Source: Hypoxylon rubiginosum
Taxonomy: Eukaryota; Ascomycota; Sordariomycetes; Xylariales; Hypoxylaceae
Direction of reading: 5' to 3'
Length of the DNA: 64,000 nt
NCBI GenBank assembly: GCA_902806565.1
Contig: CADCXA010000021.1
Coordinates: 1,178,001 to 1,242,000, forward strand
Shown piece by piece: positions 23,101 to 36,253 of this stretch. The position numbers and the translations under genes were made by a program. The notes beneath the pieces were generated by a model. That model was not told the DNA's origin and did no database searches. It worked only from the letters and a program-made list of their open reading frames with translations. How positions within the stretch are numbered: position 1 is the first letter of the stretch; each line of letters starts with the position of its first letter.

Positions 23101-23907
23101 TCGGGGAAGTTCCGCATCTCCATGGCGCTGTCGAACTCGACCCTGCAGACGTACACATACACCCGCCAAGCCGGTTTCCGCCTTATAGGTCGATCTGCGT
23201 ATACCGGCGCATGCCTCACGCAGATCCGACATCTGGACGAAACTCACGTCTTGACCGCGGCGACGGACGGGTATCTAGCTATATACACCATCGCGGGGCA
23301 GGGTGCAGACGCAGATGGTGGCAGCTCTGTTGCCGTGCCTGCAGATTCTATGCCCCTCGTTACGAAACTGCACCAGAACACCATAAAATCCCTCGACGTG
23401 CGGCAAGTCGCCTCCTTCAGCGGATCGTCCGAGTACATCGTCGTCACGGGCGGCGACGACAACGCGTTGGGATTCACGCACGTCTCGCTCTCTTCTTCTT
23501 CCCCCGCCGCCAGTCCCAACGTTCCTACCACCGTGGCCATCAGGAGCAAGTCTATCGTCCGCTCCGCGCACGCGGCAGCCATCACGGGCGTGGCGCTCGC
23601 GCACCTGGACGAGGAAAGTGAGGAAAACGGCGGCGCGCTCGTCGTTACGTGCAGCAACGACCAGCGCGTCAGGATCTGGCGGCTGGGCGGCTGGCACCGA
23701 CGGCAGCCTAGGGCGCGGCTGCTCGACGAGAGGTACAGCTCTGTTGCCGATGCTGGGGGGTTGGAGGTCTTCGGGGATGTAGCCGCGGACGCAGACGGAG
23801 GCGATGGTGAAGATGAAGAGGGAAGTGGGGATGGGAGGAGGAAGAGGAAGAGCAAGAAGGTTATAGTCGTCGGTGTTGGTGTTGAGATCTGGGAGCTGGA
23901 TATATGA
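20170..23907 (+). CDS. WDR6 / Trm734 (Rtt10)-like WD40 protein
   Basis: Proposed exons 20170-20181 and 20290-23907; 1,209 residues. The large open frame has no ATG near its conserved start. Its first family-like residues are RREYVLNPITALAFY, and the frame is closed by a stop at 20287-20289, which coincides with a splice acceptor. A four-codon exon (ATG TCT TGC AAG) with a GTCAGT donor joins it in phase 0, so this micro-exon start is my inference. WD40 blades run through the protein (GHEGSIFGVHIS..LLASCSDDRTIRIWD, GRYVATAAEDTVIRIWEYG, VVTCSNDQRVRIWRLGG). The LNP-TAL start and two-propeller length fit WDR6/Trm734, the partner of Trm7/FTSJ1 in 2'-O-methylation of tRNA wobble position 34. The last 1.4 kb is clearly more GC-rich than the first part of the gene. 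The acidic-basic C-terminus (GDGEDEEGSGDGRRKRKSKK) is low complexity. Confidence 0.85.
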
Positions 23908-25028
23908 ACTACCTATACTGAGGAGGGAGGGGAAATGGAGTCCTGATATAGCGAAAGGGGGTGTGAGATGTTGCACAGGAGGGCATTTGAGTGGTGAAAT
24001 ACACATGAAATGCACTTTTCTAGAAGCAACTCAAAATCGTCTTATTCCTTTATAAATTCATAGGCAGTCCATCTGGCGAAATCAAGCTATTCATTCTGCT
24101 ATCATAGTCTTGACAACTTTATGTAAGGTCCTCGACATTTTAATCACGAGGTATATACGAAGACATAATATTCTTAGTCCCATTCCATTATTCGTCCCTA
24201 AGTAGGTACCTATTGAAGCACTGAGTCATTTTTCAGTCAAAATAACAGTTGTCAAACAAATGCAGGTTTATGGTCAACTTTGATTTAGATTACTATATGA
24301 ATGCGTGCGTGAGCAAGGCGAAGGTCTAGGATATATTTCGAACGTAAATCATATCCCGTCATCGCCGTTAAAAGCTGCCGAGGTTATAAAAATAGTAGCA
24401 TGTATGCATGATCTTTCTGTTGTTGCTCTCTGTGGGCCGAAAAAAAACTTAGGTAAGGTAGGTTAGGCGTATGGCGAGCAAGCAAGCAAGCAAGAGGTAA
24501 GTAAGCAGCCGCATTAAATGGTGTAAACCAATGTCAACTTCGTTTGCTGTTTGCTGTTTGTGAGCGTGTGAGTGTGTGTGTAGGCACGAGTTCCGCGCCA
24601 TTTCCCCCTTTCTACGACACCCTCGTGTATGTGTGTCGCGCTGTTAAAACTTGTGCTCCCGATGTCGCCGGTGGACCACTTCCCCCTTATCCCGTAGATT
24701 CTATGATGTATAGATGTAAAAAAAAATTGGTCCTAGCTTCCAAACTTTGCTTCCTACGTCCTGCAGATAGGTAGATGGTGGTGATGTTGACGGAAGAAAA
24801 AAAAGGTAGTCCCCGAACTTTTGGATCATATGATATCTAGCCTAGTTCAAAGAGGCCTTCCGACCCAGCCTAATGGGAAGCCAGACGCCTTGCGTAGTAA
24901 AATGAAGAAAGAAAAAATCGGAAGTAGATTGCGAGCCAATCATGGTCTAGAGATCGGGCGAATAACTGTAATCGTGTTCTCGAGTATGTCATATATCAAG
25001 ATGCTGTTCATATAAGGCTGACTGTCGA
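23908..25028. other. Convergent spacer WDR6 / histidine kinase
   Basis: About 1.1 kb with both 3' ends. It contains a GCAA/AAGC short repeat near 24477-24494 and TAGG-type runs. Open frames are short and unconvincing. Confidence 0.5.
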
Positions 25029-28000
25029 TCATGCTGCCGTAACTTCGGGGTACGCCGGCGTGTGAATTGCAACCAACTGCTCTATGCGGGGAATGAGTTC
25101 GGGCATACGGAACGGTTTGGAGATGACGTCGTCCTACGTGACCGGTTAGCATTGGTTCACTACATATTCGGGATACGGGGTCTCGTGGGGGAAAAACACT
25201 TACAACTCCCGCGGCCTTGGCGTTTTCGATTTGCTCAGGCCGTGCGTACGCCGTGACGGCGATGATGGGGATGTGGCTGACGATCGTCCCATTCCTTTCG
25301 AGCTCCCGAATCTTGCGAGCGCAAGTCATACCGTCCATCACCGGCATTTCCAGGTCCATTAGGATGACCGAGATATCGTCACCAGAGTCTTCCTTTCCGT
25401 TCCAATATCGCGACTGCTGCAATACCTCCAGAGCTTCGCCTCCGTGGTTGGCCACCTTGGTGCTATTCCCCACGTTGCGCAGCGACCTCTGTAGCACCTT
25501 CTGATTTACGAGATTGTCCTCGACAATGAGCACGTCGAACAGACGGCGGCCGTCTTCCGAAAACCGCGGTTTCGAGACAACCGACCTGGCAGAGCCCTTG
25601 CCCATCTCTTGAGAAGCGTTCTTCGGTTGGCGAGTCTCAACAGTCGTCGACGATCCTGGCGCACGCGTGAGAGGCGGAGCAGGCGGTAGAGGATGCGCGT
25701 CGGGCGACGGACCGTTCGTCTTTCTGCACTGGATGTAGAAAGAGAATGTGCTGCCAATGCCCTTCTGAGAGGTTACCCCGATCTGTCCACCTTGCAGCTC
25801 GGTTAGGATTCTAGAGATGAACAATCCCAATCCTGAGCCACCATATTGGACATGAGTTCTAGGGGTAGCTTGCGAGAAGCGTTGGAACAACAGCTTCTTC
25901 TCATGTTCGTCTAAGCCCCTGCCAGTATCCTGGACAGAGAAGTGAAGGTTGATCTTCTCCCCATTACCCCAATCTGCTTGATCAGTGAGGTCTTCCTTGT
26001 CAGCACGATCACTGGGGAAATATTCAATGCCAGATGCCGTCTTCTCCGCCACTTTACTCGAAGCATCTAGGGTCACTACGATTGATCGCGCAGGACGCGA
26101 TTGCGTGAACTTGATGGCGTTAGTCATCAGGTTGATCAGGACTTGCAAGAGCCGTGAAGGATCAAGCTTGACCCAGTCGATGCCCATGTCGATATACCGA
26201 TTCTTGACTTGGAATTTCATCTCGATGCTGTTCGTGTTCAACTCGCTCTCGAACATCTTGAGGACGCGCTGCACGACGGCCAGCGGTTGCACGTCGACCG
26301 GAGTCACGAGTAGGAGCTGCGAATCCAACTTGGAAAGCGTAAGGATGTCGTCGACTATTCGCTTTTGGTGACTCGCGCAAAGCGTAATGGTATTTGCTGC
26401 TTCCATGCAGCCCTCCACCGCGAGCCTGAGCTGTTCAGCTTTCTCCTCGCCCTCGCCTGCCGGTCTCAAGGTCAACAGAGTCCCAGCAATCTCGTCTGCG
26501 CATTGGAGAATCGCACTGAGCGGATTGCGCATTTCGTGACTCGTGATATCGATGAAATTCTCTTGCTGCCGCTTAAGCTCGACTGCTTCCTCTCGTCGAT
26601 GCATCTGAATCTGCTCGGCTAGCTTTTGTTGAGATATGTTCGTAACACATCCGAATATTCCCTTGATCCCACCATTTGCGTCCTTCTCCGGGTACGCGCT
26701 CATCAACACCCATGTATCTATCACGTTTTCCCCTTCATGACGGGAACATTTGAACCTGAACTCGTGGGTGATCGCAACTTTGTCCGAAAGCAAATAATGC
26801 CATACCGTTTCTAGGGCGGGCCGGTCCTCGTCCTTGACGCTCTCCATCCAAGCGTTTATGCTTTGCGATCTATTGTGTCTTGATATATCCCACCACATAT
26901 CGTTGCAGTAGGTAATGTGACCTAAGTGGTTAGCGATGAACATGCCTACGGGTGCGAACTCGGCCATTCTGGTAAACTTCAGCTCGCTTTCTTGAACCTC
27001 TTGCGTTCGCAAGTGCAATTGCTTGGTTAATTCCTGGCGATCCGCTGCTGCCATCTGAGCCGCCCTTTGACCGCGACGTATCTCCTCCTCGAACAAGACG
27101 ACTGACGCCAGCGAGGTCGCAAGTTGTCGAGATAGTAGGTTGATGAATAACTGATAGTCTGGGTCGTATGGTCGTCTCGGGTTAACGCCCATTACGATAA
27201 AGCCGACAACGCTCTCGCTGCCCGTAGTTGGATGGACTGGGAAGATCACGATAGATCTGCATGGGTCACCTGGGCCTCTCCAAGCCAACCCATCCATGAG
27301 ACCTTCGGGGAGTGATCCGTCCTCTGCTGATAGTATAACCGGCTGTCCTGCGTTCGACATGGATTCCCGCATATACGGAGCAAAGCCGTCGTTACTTGTT
27401 CTTAGGTCTAGGGACTCGACAAGCAGATGGTGATCTTGAGGCACACCAAGCGAAGCCTCAAGCTGCAGCAGAGGCGGGTTCACCCAACTACCTGAATGCA
27501 TGGACGAGACGTCGCTCTCAGACTCTTCCGTAACCGAATAGACTAAATTAAATGGCACGTCCTCTTCGTTGTAGTCCAGGCCCTTGTTGACCTGGCTCCA
27601 GAAACTCTTGACATCCCGAGCTAATGCAGTCTTTTCTCCCACTTCGCGTAACGTGAGCATTCTCCGCTCGGCAATCTTTCGCCTGGTATTGTCAAACGCA
27701 GGGTTGAATAGGCCGACGACGGAGCCATCACTGCCAACGAGCGGTACGATAGACCAGGAAAAGAACGTTTCCTCATCGAAGCCGTTTCGACATAGAATAA
27801 GGCGGTCGTCGTTCTTCAGCGTCGCTTGGCCGGATTGCCTTGCACTCTCCAAAATAGGTTCCAACTCGGGCCAAATCTCACCCCAAGCTTCCCTGTAGCT
27901 CCGACCCATGAGCCGCGGGTGCTTCTTGCCAGCCAGGGCGACATACGCCTCGTTGTATATCGTAGTGAGATCCGAACCCCAATACATGGCCGCGGGATTA

Positions 28001-29565
28001 GGACTACCCATAACTAAATTTGCCATAACGCGTAGTTCTGGAGACCAATGTTCGATAGGCCCGAGTGGTGTCGAAGCCCAATCTCTCGAACGAGCAAACT
28101 GGATATGCTCCGGGAGATCTTCAGTAACCGGTAGCCGAGTCCAATCGAAAGATGGCTGCGACACAGCCGGCGGGATGACTATTTCAGGCGACATACCATC
28201 ACGGTGTGATAGCACGCTATCTGCAATGCCGTCGCTACTTATGTCCTGCTGAATGTGCTCATCCACCTCAGGCGGTTCGGCACTACCAAAGTAATCACGA
28301 TCAGGCAACACGATATCACTATCACTAGGCGTCTTAGGCGGAGCACTCGGCGTTATTTCACGGGCCCGCGAGTCGACACTAGCTTCCCGTTCCAATAAAG
28401 GTTCCGGAGAAGTTCGCGGAATCGAGGCAGCGCTCATGTTGGCGCTAACGAACCGGTACCGATTCCTAAGCGTCGAGCAGGTCCAGTCGACCCCGCCGTA
28501 GTGGTAGGAAGGTAAGAAGACATCTAGCCCATCAGCATTGCCGCCGCCCGTTTTTACCCACGTCTTGAAGTTGATAAACTCATCCCGCACTTCCGTGCCG
28601 TCCCCGAACTCTCCGGAGAGCATGTGACGAATCGCATCGGAAACTTGGAGCGCCGGGTTTACATACAGAATAGACAACGGTCCAGGGCTGCTAGCAATCG
28701 CGCTCAAGCTATCCACGACGAACGTCGGTCTGTCGTCGCGTTCTATCAGCTCGAGAACGCCTATGCCTTGTAGTGCTTGCAATCCTGGCGTGGAGGCTAT
28801 AGACTCGGGACTTAGCGCAGGGTTTCCTTCTGTCGAGGTCCAACTATTAGGCGTACCGGTAGACCTCGCAGGACTCGTAGAGCTCACCGTGCCCCGGGCG
28901 AGCTTCAGAGTCGTCACCTCCGTACCATCCCGCACACTCCTTAACATCGTCGCTCCTTCGGATCCAGAAAAGCTGGGAGGCCTGGCGATAAGCGGCCGGT
29001 GCTTGTGGGAGAAGAACAACGGGGAGGTAAGGCCGTCGGCAAGCCGCGGAGGGAACGTAGGCCTGGTGAAGTGACTGAGGTCGATTTTGCGGGGCGGCGT
29101 AAGTCGAGTGCGTGGCTTCTTAAGCGCACGCCGGCCAGATTCTCGGCCGTCGGACTCGTTGTCCGACAGCCTCTTCCCTTGTATCGACGTAGCGTAGTGG
29201 GATTGGTGTACTACGGTATGGGTTGTCCTGTTCGGCTTGTTTCCCCTCGGCCTCGTACTTGGCTCGTCCGGCGACCGTACCGCTGGGTCCCTGACTATCG
29301 ACTGCTGATTGAGGCGCGCGGCAGGCGACAAACCATAATGTCCAACCCCGGTCGAATACTCTTGTATAATACGATTTACAGGGCCAGCGGAGTCATGAGC
29401 GACTGTATAGTGGCGTTGCCGCACCGCTCGTGTGAAGGAATGGGAAGCACGAGAGGCGGCAGACGAAGTTTCTTCGGAGTAGTTGCTGTCTTGAAGGGCG
29501 AGGGTCGGATGAGTGCCCGGGATGGCTGGGAGGTTAGGCTTATCTGACTTATTTGGTAAAGTCAT
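25029..29565 (-). CDS. Hybrid sensor histidine kinase with PAS domains and receiver
   Basis: Two exons, 29565-25204 and 25133-25029; 1,488 residues. The intron (GTAAGTG..CGTAG) lies in the receiver domain, and splicing restores DDVISKPFRMPEL, which carries the conserved receiver Lys. Order: a disordered Ser/Arg-rich N-terminus (~1-240); a PAS-like segment near 270-370; a second sensor region near 525 (NPAAMYWGSDLTTIYNEAY); a GAF-like stretch; a PAS at ~868 (FAPVGMFIANHLGHITYCN); an H-box with phospho-His in SHEMRNPLSAI (~1010); an HATPase_c with NLMTNAIKF (~1147) and GSGLGLF (~1248); and a receiver with EDN (~1347), phospho-acceptor Asp in LMDLEMP (~1404) and VTAYA. All catalytic residues are present, so it should be an active soluble phosphorelay kinase. 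No membrane helix is evident. The class within the Catlett scheme was not assigned. Confidence 0.92.
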
Positions 29566-30674
29566 GAAGGGATATTTCCTTTTCGTGATAAGATGCCGGC
29601 ACCAGAATCAAACTCCTCAGTCGAGAATCGTCTCGAATTACCTACTAGCAGCAATCGGGGAGTGGAGAAGGATCGGGCTGTTGCCATGGATGGCGTAGGC
29701 CCGAATATGAAGGTGGATGTGGGTGGCGAGGACGAGTATATAAGAAGCGGTGGATACGAATAATCGAACCGGCGGTTCTTATAAGCATGAGAAATCCTCC
29801 GAAGCTTTTCCCAAGACTAGACGACCCGGGCCACAAAGTCAAGGAGGCTTTATGGTCGGTCAATACGAAAGAATATGCTTCCTATCCCGAGCTCCTATTC
29901 CCTTCTACCTTACGAGTGCTAAGACGTCTCCTCCGGGCAAGGCTAGCTGCAGTCACAATGTTGGAGAAGGGGGAGGAGGGGGAGGAGAGGTAGAAATAGG
30001 TAAGAGAGTAGGAAGACGGGAAAGGTAGATAGGGCGGTTTCAGCAAGTATAAGCCGGTATAAGCGTATGAGCCCTGCTCACTCACTGCAAGGAGCAGTCA
30101 CTTCAATGCAGGAGCAGGAGGCGAGGACGCGGTAGGCCTGGTTGCGTGGTTTAGGAGGTAATCGACGGCCTATGGGGAGTCAGGAGCCTATGCTCATGCC
30201 TACATGCACTGATACTGATAGGGACCGATCTATCGACAGGGTTTCGCGGTCGAGTGGCCTGAGGGGGATGATACCCTTAGGTAAGAGGGAATTAATCGTG
30301 TGAATCGGAGCTAACGAATTTATAGAAGCAAGTACGGATTCGTATGTACTGTTAATATGTACGAAGTACCATAGAAGTAATGGGCAATGGGATGTAGCGT
30401 GATGAGGGTAGTAACAGGCAGACGGGCAGACAGGGTAGTAAGGATACGTATGTACGAAGTAGTAGTGGTAATTTAGGACTGATAGACTATTAGAATTATG
30501 TGGACTTGGTAAATGGTGGATGAGAAAGAAGTGCTTGCTTGTGCTGCTTGTGGTTGCTTGTGCTGTCGTGTTCTAGCGCTGTGGCATTAGAGAGAGAGAG
30601 AGAAAAATCAAATGTCGAGGTCTTGGTTGCAAAATGAAAAATAAAAATAATAATAATAAAAAGTGGTAGGGTAA

Positions 30675-30714
30675 CTCCAGTCTCCAGAGTCTCCAGAGTC
30701 TCCAGGGTCTCCAG
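30675..30714. repeat. (CTCCAGAGT)n tandem repeat
   Basis: About four degenerate 8-9-bp units of CTCCAGAGT/CTCCAGGGT. Confidence 0.7.
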
Positions 30715-31196
30715 GTCTTGGGTTCGAGGTAAAACATTCGCGTGAGAGAAGTACCGTAGAAATCAGTTCCGAGAGAGATTGGGATTACAAGGGTCTAATT
30801 GATTTCTCACGTTTTGCACGTTCCAGACCCTTCAGAAGACTTCGCAACTCCAGGAGTTCGGGTAACGATTTGGGGAAAGTATCGCTGATGATCCCATTAG
30901 CAGACGAGGGGGGTGGAGACCGTTGATCACTTAAACCCAACTAGGCTCACTACTGAGGGATTCCGTGCAGCGGCTCATCCCAGGTTGCAGTAGGGAATTA
31001 TCTGTCCTAATATTGTATAATGCATAAATGCGATACGATTGCAATGCTCGAGAGGATTACCTAATGCCCAACTCACCTTATTTGTATACCGTCATCCGAG
31101 GTCTAAAGATGGGTGAGAGGAAGAGATTGATAAACTAAGGTAGATTCTTGGATAAGAAAATAAAAGATCAAAATCAATATTGAAGGTTGGACTCGT

Positions 31197-31217
31197 GTCA
31201 AGTCAAGTCAAGTCAAG
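31197..31217. repeat. (TCAAG)n short tandem repeat
   Basis: Four 5-bp units. Confidence 0.7.
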
Positions 31218-34200
31218 CCAGCTTTCATTAAGGAATGGATGTCTCTTTTTAAATATCGGAACACCTACCGAAAAAATTACCCCTTAAAAATAAAAAAACT
31301 TGGATCCTATCGACATTTACCAGAGTTCGACGTCGTACAGCAGAGCCCAACTGAGGCGAGAACTTCTAGGCATTACAACCAGTACAACTCTTACAAAGAT
31401 GCCGTTACACGCAATATCACTCGGAGACACAAAAGCTTGGGTAACCAGATCTATTCAGCCCACGTAGGTCGCATCCTCGAAACAATGGAAACAGGTCGAG
31501 CGATGGAGCAATTACGACATTATTGTCCGATCCTGCATGCTGTATCTAAACTTACATACCACACTACTATATGTACCTTATGTAGGTATGTAATGTCAGC
31601 AGCTTTGTGAATGACAACACATTTCCCCACGTACATGAGGTCGTTCATATACGCATAGTATACTGCATACGTAGCCGACATGACTAGCGACGAAGAGAGG
31701 AGGAGAACACTTGAATCAACGCAGTAAGCGAGAACATCAATCATCGTAGTAGGTAAGGAGCTACCAGATCGTCCCGAATCTTTGACCGGGCTTATTCTTC
31801 TTGTTGTTCTAGATAAATGGCCTCGGCAGCTATACTAATCATGTAGCTCATCTATATTTCCTTGTCGGTGATCTACTCTAGTCGGTACTCTAGTCGGTAC
31901 TGTAACTATGTTGGATCCGGAACTGCTGGTGAATTAAGTACCTAAGGTATTTCTATTGTTGCGGTATTCCAGCTCTTAAGCAAAGTGGTGATTAATTCCC
32001 TTCGCCGTATTCGTCGTTCTACTTTCTAGTTTAGGCCTATACTATAAGCTTTCTGCTGCTTTTAGCTTCAGTTCACCATGTTCGCACACCTATCCTAGCA
32101 CTCCCCCGCCTACATGTATCTGGGCACTAGTTCTAGGACTATTAACAGGTGTGGAGGGGTAGGACACGTACTACGTGGCTGGTACCGATCATGTAACTAC
32201 CCGTACCTACCCGCCTGTCATCTCCATGTATGTACATATATAACTATCCATATCTCATATCTCATTTTCTTCTCATGCACTTACCAGGTAGTTAGGTAAC
32301 TGTCGTGGCCCGGATTCCTCTGCCTTGGGCTCTAGAGCCTCGAAACCCCATGGGTTCGCTTACATTAGCAGCCTTATTCGCCTTATTCGCAACGTGATGA
32401 AAAGCCTCTCGTCCCAAGGTTCTCTCGGATCCATCCCCTTCGCATACGCGGATTTTTATTAAAGCAAACAGGGCTTTCTCTCAGACCACACGCACGTGCC
32501 CAAGACAGCCCCAAGCGCTGATCCTTCGCTTTCTGAGATTTGTCTTGCATCAACATGCTGGTAAACATGCTGGTATAAACGTGCCCTTATCCGTCTAGAT
32601 CGTCAATCCCGTTGAGATATCTCCACGGTGGCACGATGACAGGATGGGAAAGGCAGAAGGATCTTGCTCATCACGGAATATTTCCCTTGGTTGCTGGAAA
32701 GGCTATCCAGCCCAACCCAACTCTGGCTGAAGCCCGCCATTTGTGTGCGAGCAATGAGCCACTGGAGCATTGGAGCATTGGCGGGTCGCGTCGATCCTGC
32801 AGTCCAGACCGGTCTGATTCACAAAAAGGCGCGAGTCCGGCGACTCCAATAGAGAGAGGCTTGTCCGCCTGTTACGCCTGTCACGAGCCAAGAAAGCCGT
32901 TTCTTCACCTCCAAGCTGACAGCCTACTTGCTGACCGACATCGATCGTCGATCGTCAATTATGTCGGCTTATTGTCGGGGGGCTTGCTGGACCGAATATT
33001 AGAAAACTGATATATGTAAGCATCCCAATTCGGGATCAACCCTTCACTATCAAAGCCATCAACCAGCCACCGCGGCGGGGTCTTTTCGGGGACAAAAAAG
33101 ACACGATGCCGGTTGGGGGCTCTTGTCCTGGAACACTCTTCGTTTGAAATTTTCATTTATTATTACTTTTTTCCCCTTCTCTCTCTCTACATAATCACCC
33201 CTCGCCCTCGCGCTTTTCTACAGCCACTCACATCTCACTGTCAAGCGCTCGCACGCACGTGCTATTCTTCTCCTTGCTTCTACTTATTGACCTTGAACAT
33301 TCATCCTCGTACAACATAAGGTATTATCTGAGTCAAACTTCTCTAGATCTGCTTGGTAGTAGGGCTATCAGTTCACAAACTTCATTCTCTAGGTGAGAGT
33401 TAGGACTTAGGTAGGTATGAGTATATACTATCTCCTAAGTTTCTAAACTCATCTATTCATTCAATCTGCTTAGTGGCAGGTATATTTTTTTTCTTCCTAA
33501 TCTTACTATTACTTCACCAAGAGCCTTCTTTGCCGTTCTATCTTTAGCTGGAAGCAAGTGCACAACTTGCTACCGGCATAGTCTAGCATCTGCGACGCAG
33601 TAAGTCTTCACTTATATCGAAATATCTTGAAGAATTTACATGACCGTCAATCACACCGTGTCATAAATGACTCCTTACTAGCACGTTTGATAAAGATAGG
33701 TATTTGTCAATTGGGGGCGGCGTCAAGATGACCAGAAGATCAACACTCTCTGCTCCCTTATGTTGGACATCACAACGGGAACGGGATCGGTCACTAAGAT
33801 CCGAGAGGGAGATTTCTAGGGGTACGGGCCAATGAGAGCCCCGGTTTCTTGTTGCATGTCCCGACCAGCGTCTCGAGTAGTCATTGGTTCGTCTAGGTGG
33901 TGGTTGGTGTAGTGGCCCGCCAATCCCGCTGCGGCATACGATGTTGGCCTAGAGGTGAACCGGGGCGAAGCGCCCAGTCACGTACCACAACCCGGCGCTT
34001 ACACTGCTCGACACTGCTGTCCCGGTCTCTCATTGGCCCCCATTAGGCGTACAGAAATATCACCACGCACCCTTGTGATTGACCTGCAGCCACCCTCCCG
34101 TCACCATCTAGTTGTTAGCACCCACTTCCTTAAAAATGACCGACCGCCAACTCCCCTCAATCTCGAATTCATTCGTGAGTTTCGGCGTAAGCTTTCATCA

Positions 34201-34436
34201 TTCCTAACCTCCAACTTGGTTTTCTTTTCCTCTACGACAATATTCGCCATTGTAGGCATTCCAATGTGAAGTGCTGGCCGATTAGCTGGCTTCCAGCGAC
34301 GTGTTATAAGCCAGCCCAGGGAGAAATCCGCTCATTTGTTCGACTTGTGTGAACTAGGCGACTACATCGGGTCTAGGAAGTTAGACGCTCCCGGGTTCTC
34401 AGCTGCAAGATCCTTTGTGGCGCGGATTGTTTCACC

Positions 34437-35338
34437 ATGGCCTATATACTTTTACGTCGACAATGGAGGTCGACGAGAGCCATGTATTTCACGATGATAG
34501 CAGAGTTGTTGGGAACCGTGGCGGTGTTGGTCTTGTTCGGCATTTCCCAACCGGACCTATACCGGACCAAGCTATGGCGAGCAGGGCACGAGCTCGGCTT
34601 CAACTCGAGCCCTAATGTTATCTTATATGCGTACGCCAACTACGAGCCGCTGCCGAAGCTACCATTCATTTGGTCACAAACGTACGTGCCGACGAGGCTC
34701 TGTCTTCCCCGCCCAACTAGGAGACTGACAATGCATGTAGAATTACCGACTTCAATGTCGCCATATCCGTTCTTAGCCTATTCCTCCTCCTCTCGAAGCT
34801 TATCGCCTTTATTATGCACGTCTGGTTCCCGATTGTCGCGATGGCTATCAACATCTCACTCTTAGTACTTTACGTGACGAGCATATACGGCCAAGCAGGA
34901 CCGGACTATATAGACCCAAACTACCCGAGCCCGGTAGCGTGGTATATCGCCAAACCTTGCACAGTAGCAGCAAACCTGAGCGTACAAGGTAACTGCCGCA
35001 TGGCGAAAGGCGCTTTTGCCGCGACATGCATCATGCTGTAAGCACGCACCGGTGGTCTCTCTGGCTCTTAGTAGCTATATACTAATTATCGTAATAGCGG
35101 CGTCTATTTGGTTAATATTGGTCTTACTGTTTGGGCTCTACTACCGAACCCGGCCAACGACAAGGTCGACGACGACGATGACGAGTACTCTTCGCCGACG
35201 GCCTTGAAGAAGGGCGGCAGCTGGCAGATGCACAGCATCCCTCCGACTCCGAGGACGGGCACCGTGCCGTTCACGCCACGGACAATGGCCTTCAACACGC
35301 TCGAGAGAAAGCTTCCTCTGCGAAACCAATACTCCTGA
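34437..35338 (+). CDS. Four-helix membrane protein, MARVEL-like, uncharacterised
   Basis: Three exons, 34437-34681, 34741-35037 and 35098-35338; 260 residues. Both introns are ~60 nt with GTACGT or GTAAGC donors, and intron 2 has a TACTAAT branch site. Four hydrophobic helices are visible: ~17-37, ~83-110, ~113-131 and ~172-197. A loop with N-P-Y-P-S-P and two Cys sits before the last helix. The C-terminal tail is cytosolic-looking: DDDDDEY, then GGSWQMHSIPPTPRTGTVPF and FNTLERKLPLR, which look like a conserved phosphorylatable motif. The arrangement is that of fungal MARVEL-type proteins of unknown function. Yeast Nce102, a MARVEL protein, belongs to the eisosome/MCC domain, but this protein is longer and not clearly orthologous. 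All three exons are needed; each alone gives only fragments. Confidence 0.8.
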
Positions 35339-36253
35339 GGGATTAGTTGTCAAGTGTTTCTCCGGATAGAGATGCTTTGAAGGACGCGGGATAGGCCCCA
35401 CCGCGCTCAGAATGAATGGTGGCTTCTTATCTCGCTCTGGAAGCAGATACTGTTATAATAGGATGTCTCCCACAAGGAGGCATTCACTCTTCGGAATTGG
35501 AGATATTCTACGGGGTTTATCATGTAAGGTCATAATGGGCCGGTGCATGGTTGGATAGGCGCATACGAGCTGGGGATGTGGTGCTAGGGGCTATCCAAGG
35601 TAGCGGATTGATACCACGTCGAGCGAAAAAAGGGGAAGGAGAGAACCCCCTTTTTTCATTGTGTGTACAATATAGGACCCTCTGAGGTCTTCTCTCTTAA
35701 CTCTTTTTTTCTCTCGTCGACATCTAGCGCTTTTCTAACTAGAAAAAAAAAATCTACGATCGTCATCTATTATTCGCGTCCTCTACCCCTTTCCAGCCGC
35801 AATATATCACTCATGATGTGACAGCGGCAATGCGTCATTGCGTGCCTCCTGACGTTGCATGCCCGGTGGGAGGTGAAGTGCCGAATTACATGGGGAACGT
35901 GCATGCGTCAGGTCCGGATGAAGCGGCCCCCTGAGGGACTTCCACGTCAAAAATGCAGCATGTGTATTAGGCATGCTGAATCCCGGATCCCGGTTTGCAA
36001 CTGCAGCTGTAATACCATTCGAGGATGCCACTGAGATAGGGGCTTGCATTGCCTCTTTACCGAAACATGGGGTTGATTATTATCACAAGCAACTTCTATT
36101 CGTTATACCCATCCGTCTACGGATTTATATATACTCCGGGATACCACCATTATAGAATCATCCGAATTGTTTTTACGTGAACATGTAATCTGTATAGGTA
36201 GGTGCCTAGGTACGTTACATACAAGTATCACTCTTCTCACGTCTTACTCAACC
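35339..36253. other. Convergent spacer MARVEL-like / GH79
   Basis: 0.9 kb with both 3' ends. It contains T- and A-homopolymers near 35650-35755. No gene was recognised. Confidence 0.5.

Larger units (their letters stand above)
29566..34436. other. 4.9-kb divergent spacer between histidine kinase and MARVEL-like gene
   Basis: No gene is supported. A stretch downstream of 30 kb is full of short tandem repeats (AG-rich at 30591-30604, CTCCAGAGT units at 30675-30714, AAGTC units at 31197-31217). Open frames of 100-130 codons (31239-31610, 32612-33010, 33955-34269) lack domains, and the last lacks an ATG start. The size fits long regulatory regions or 5' leaders of the two flanking genes. Confidence 0.5.
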
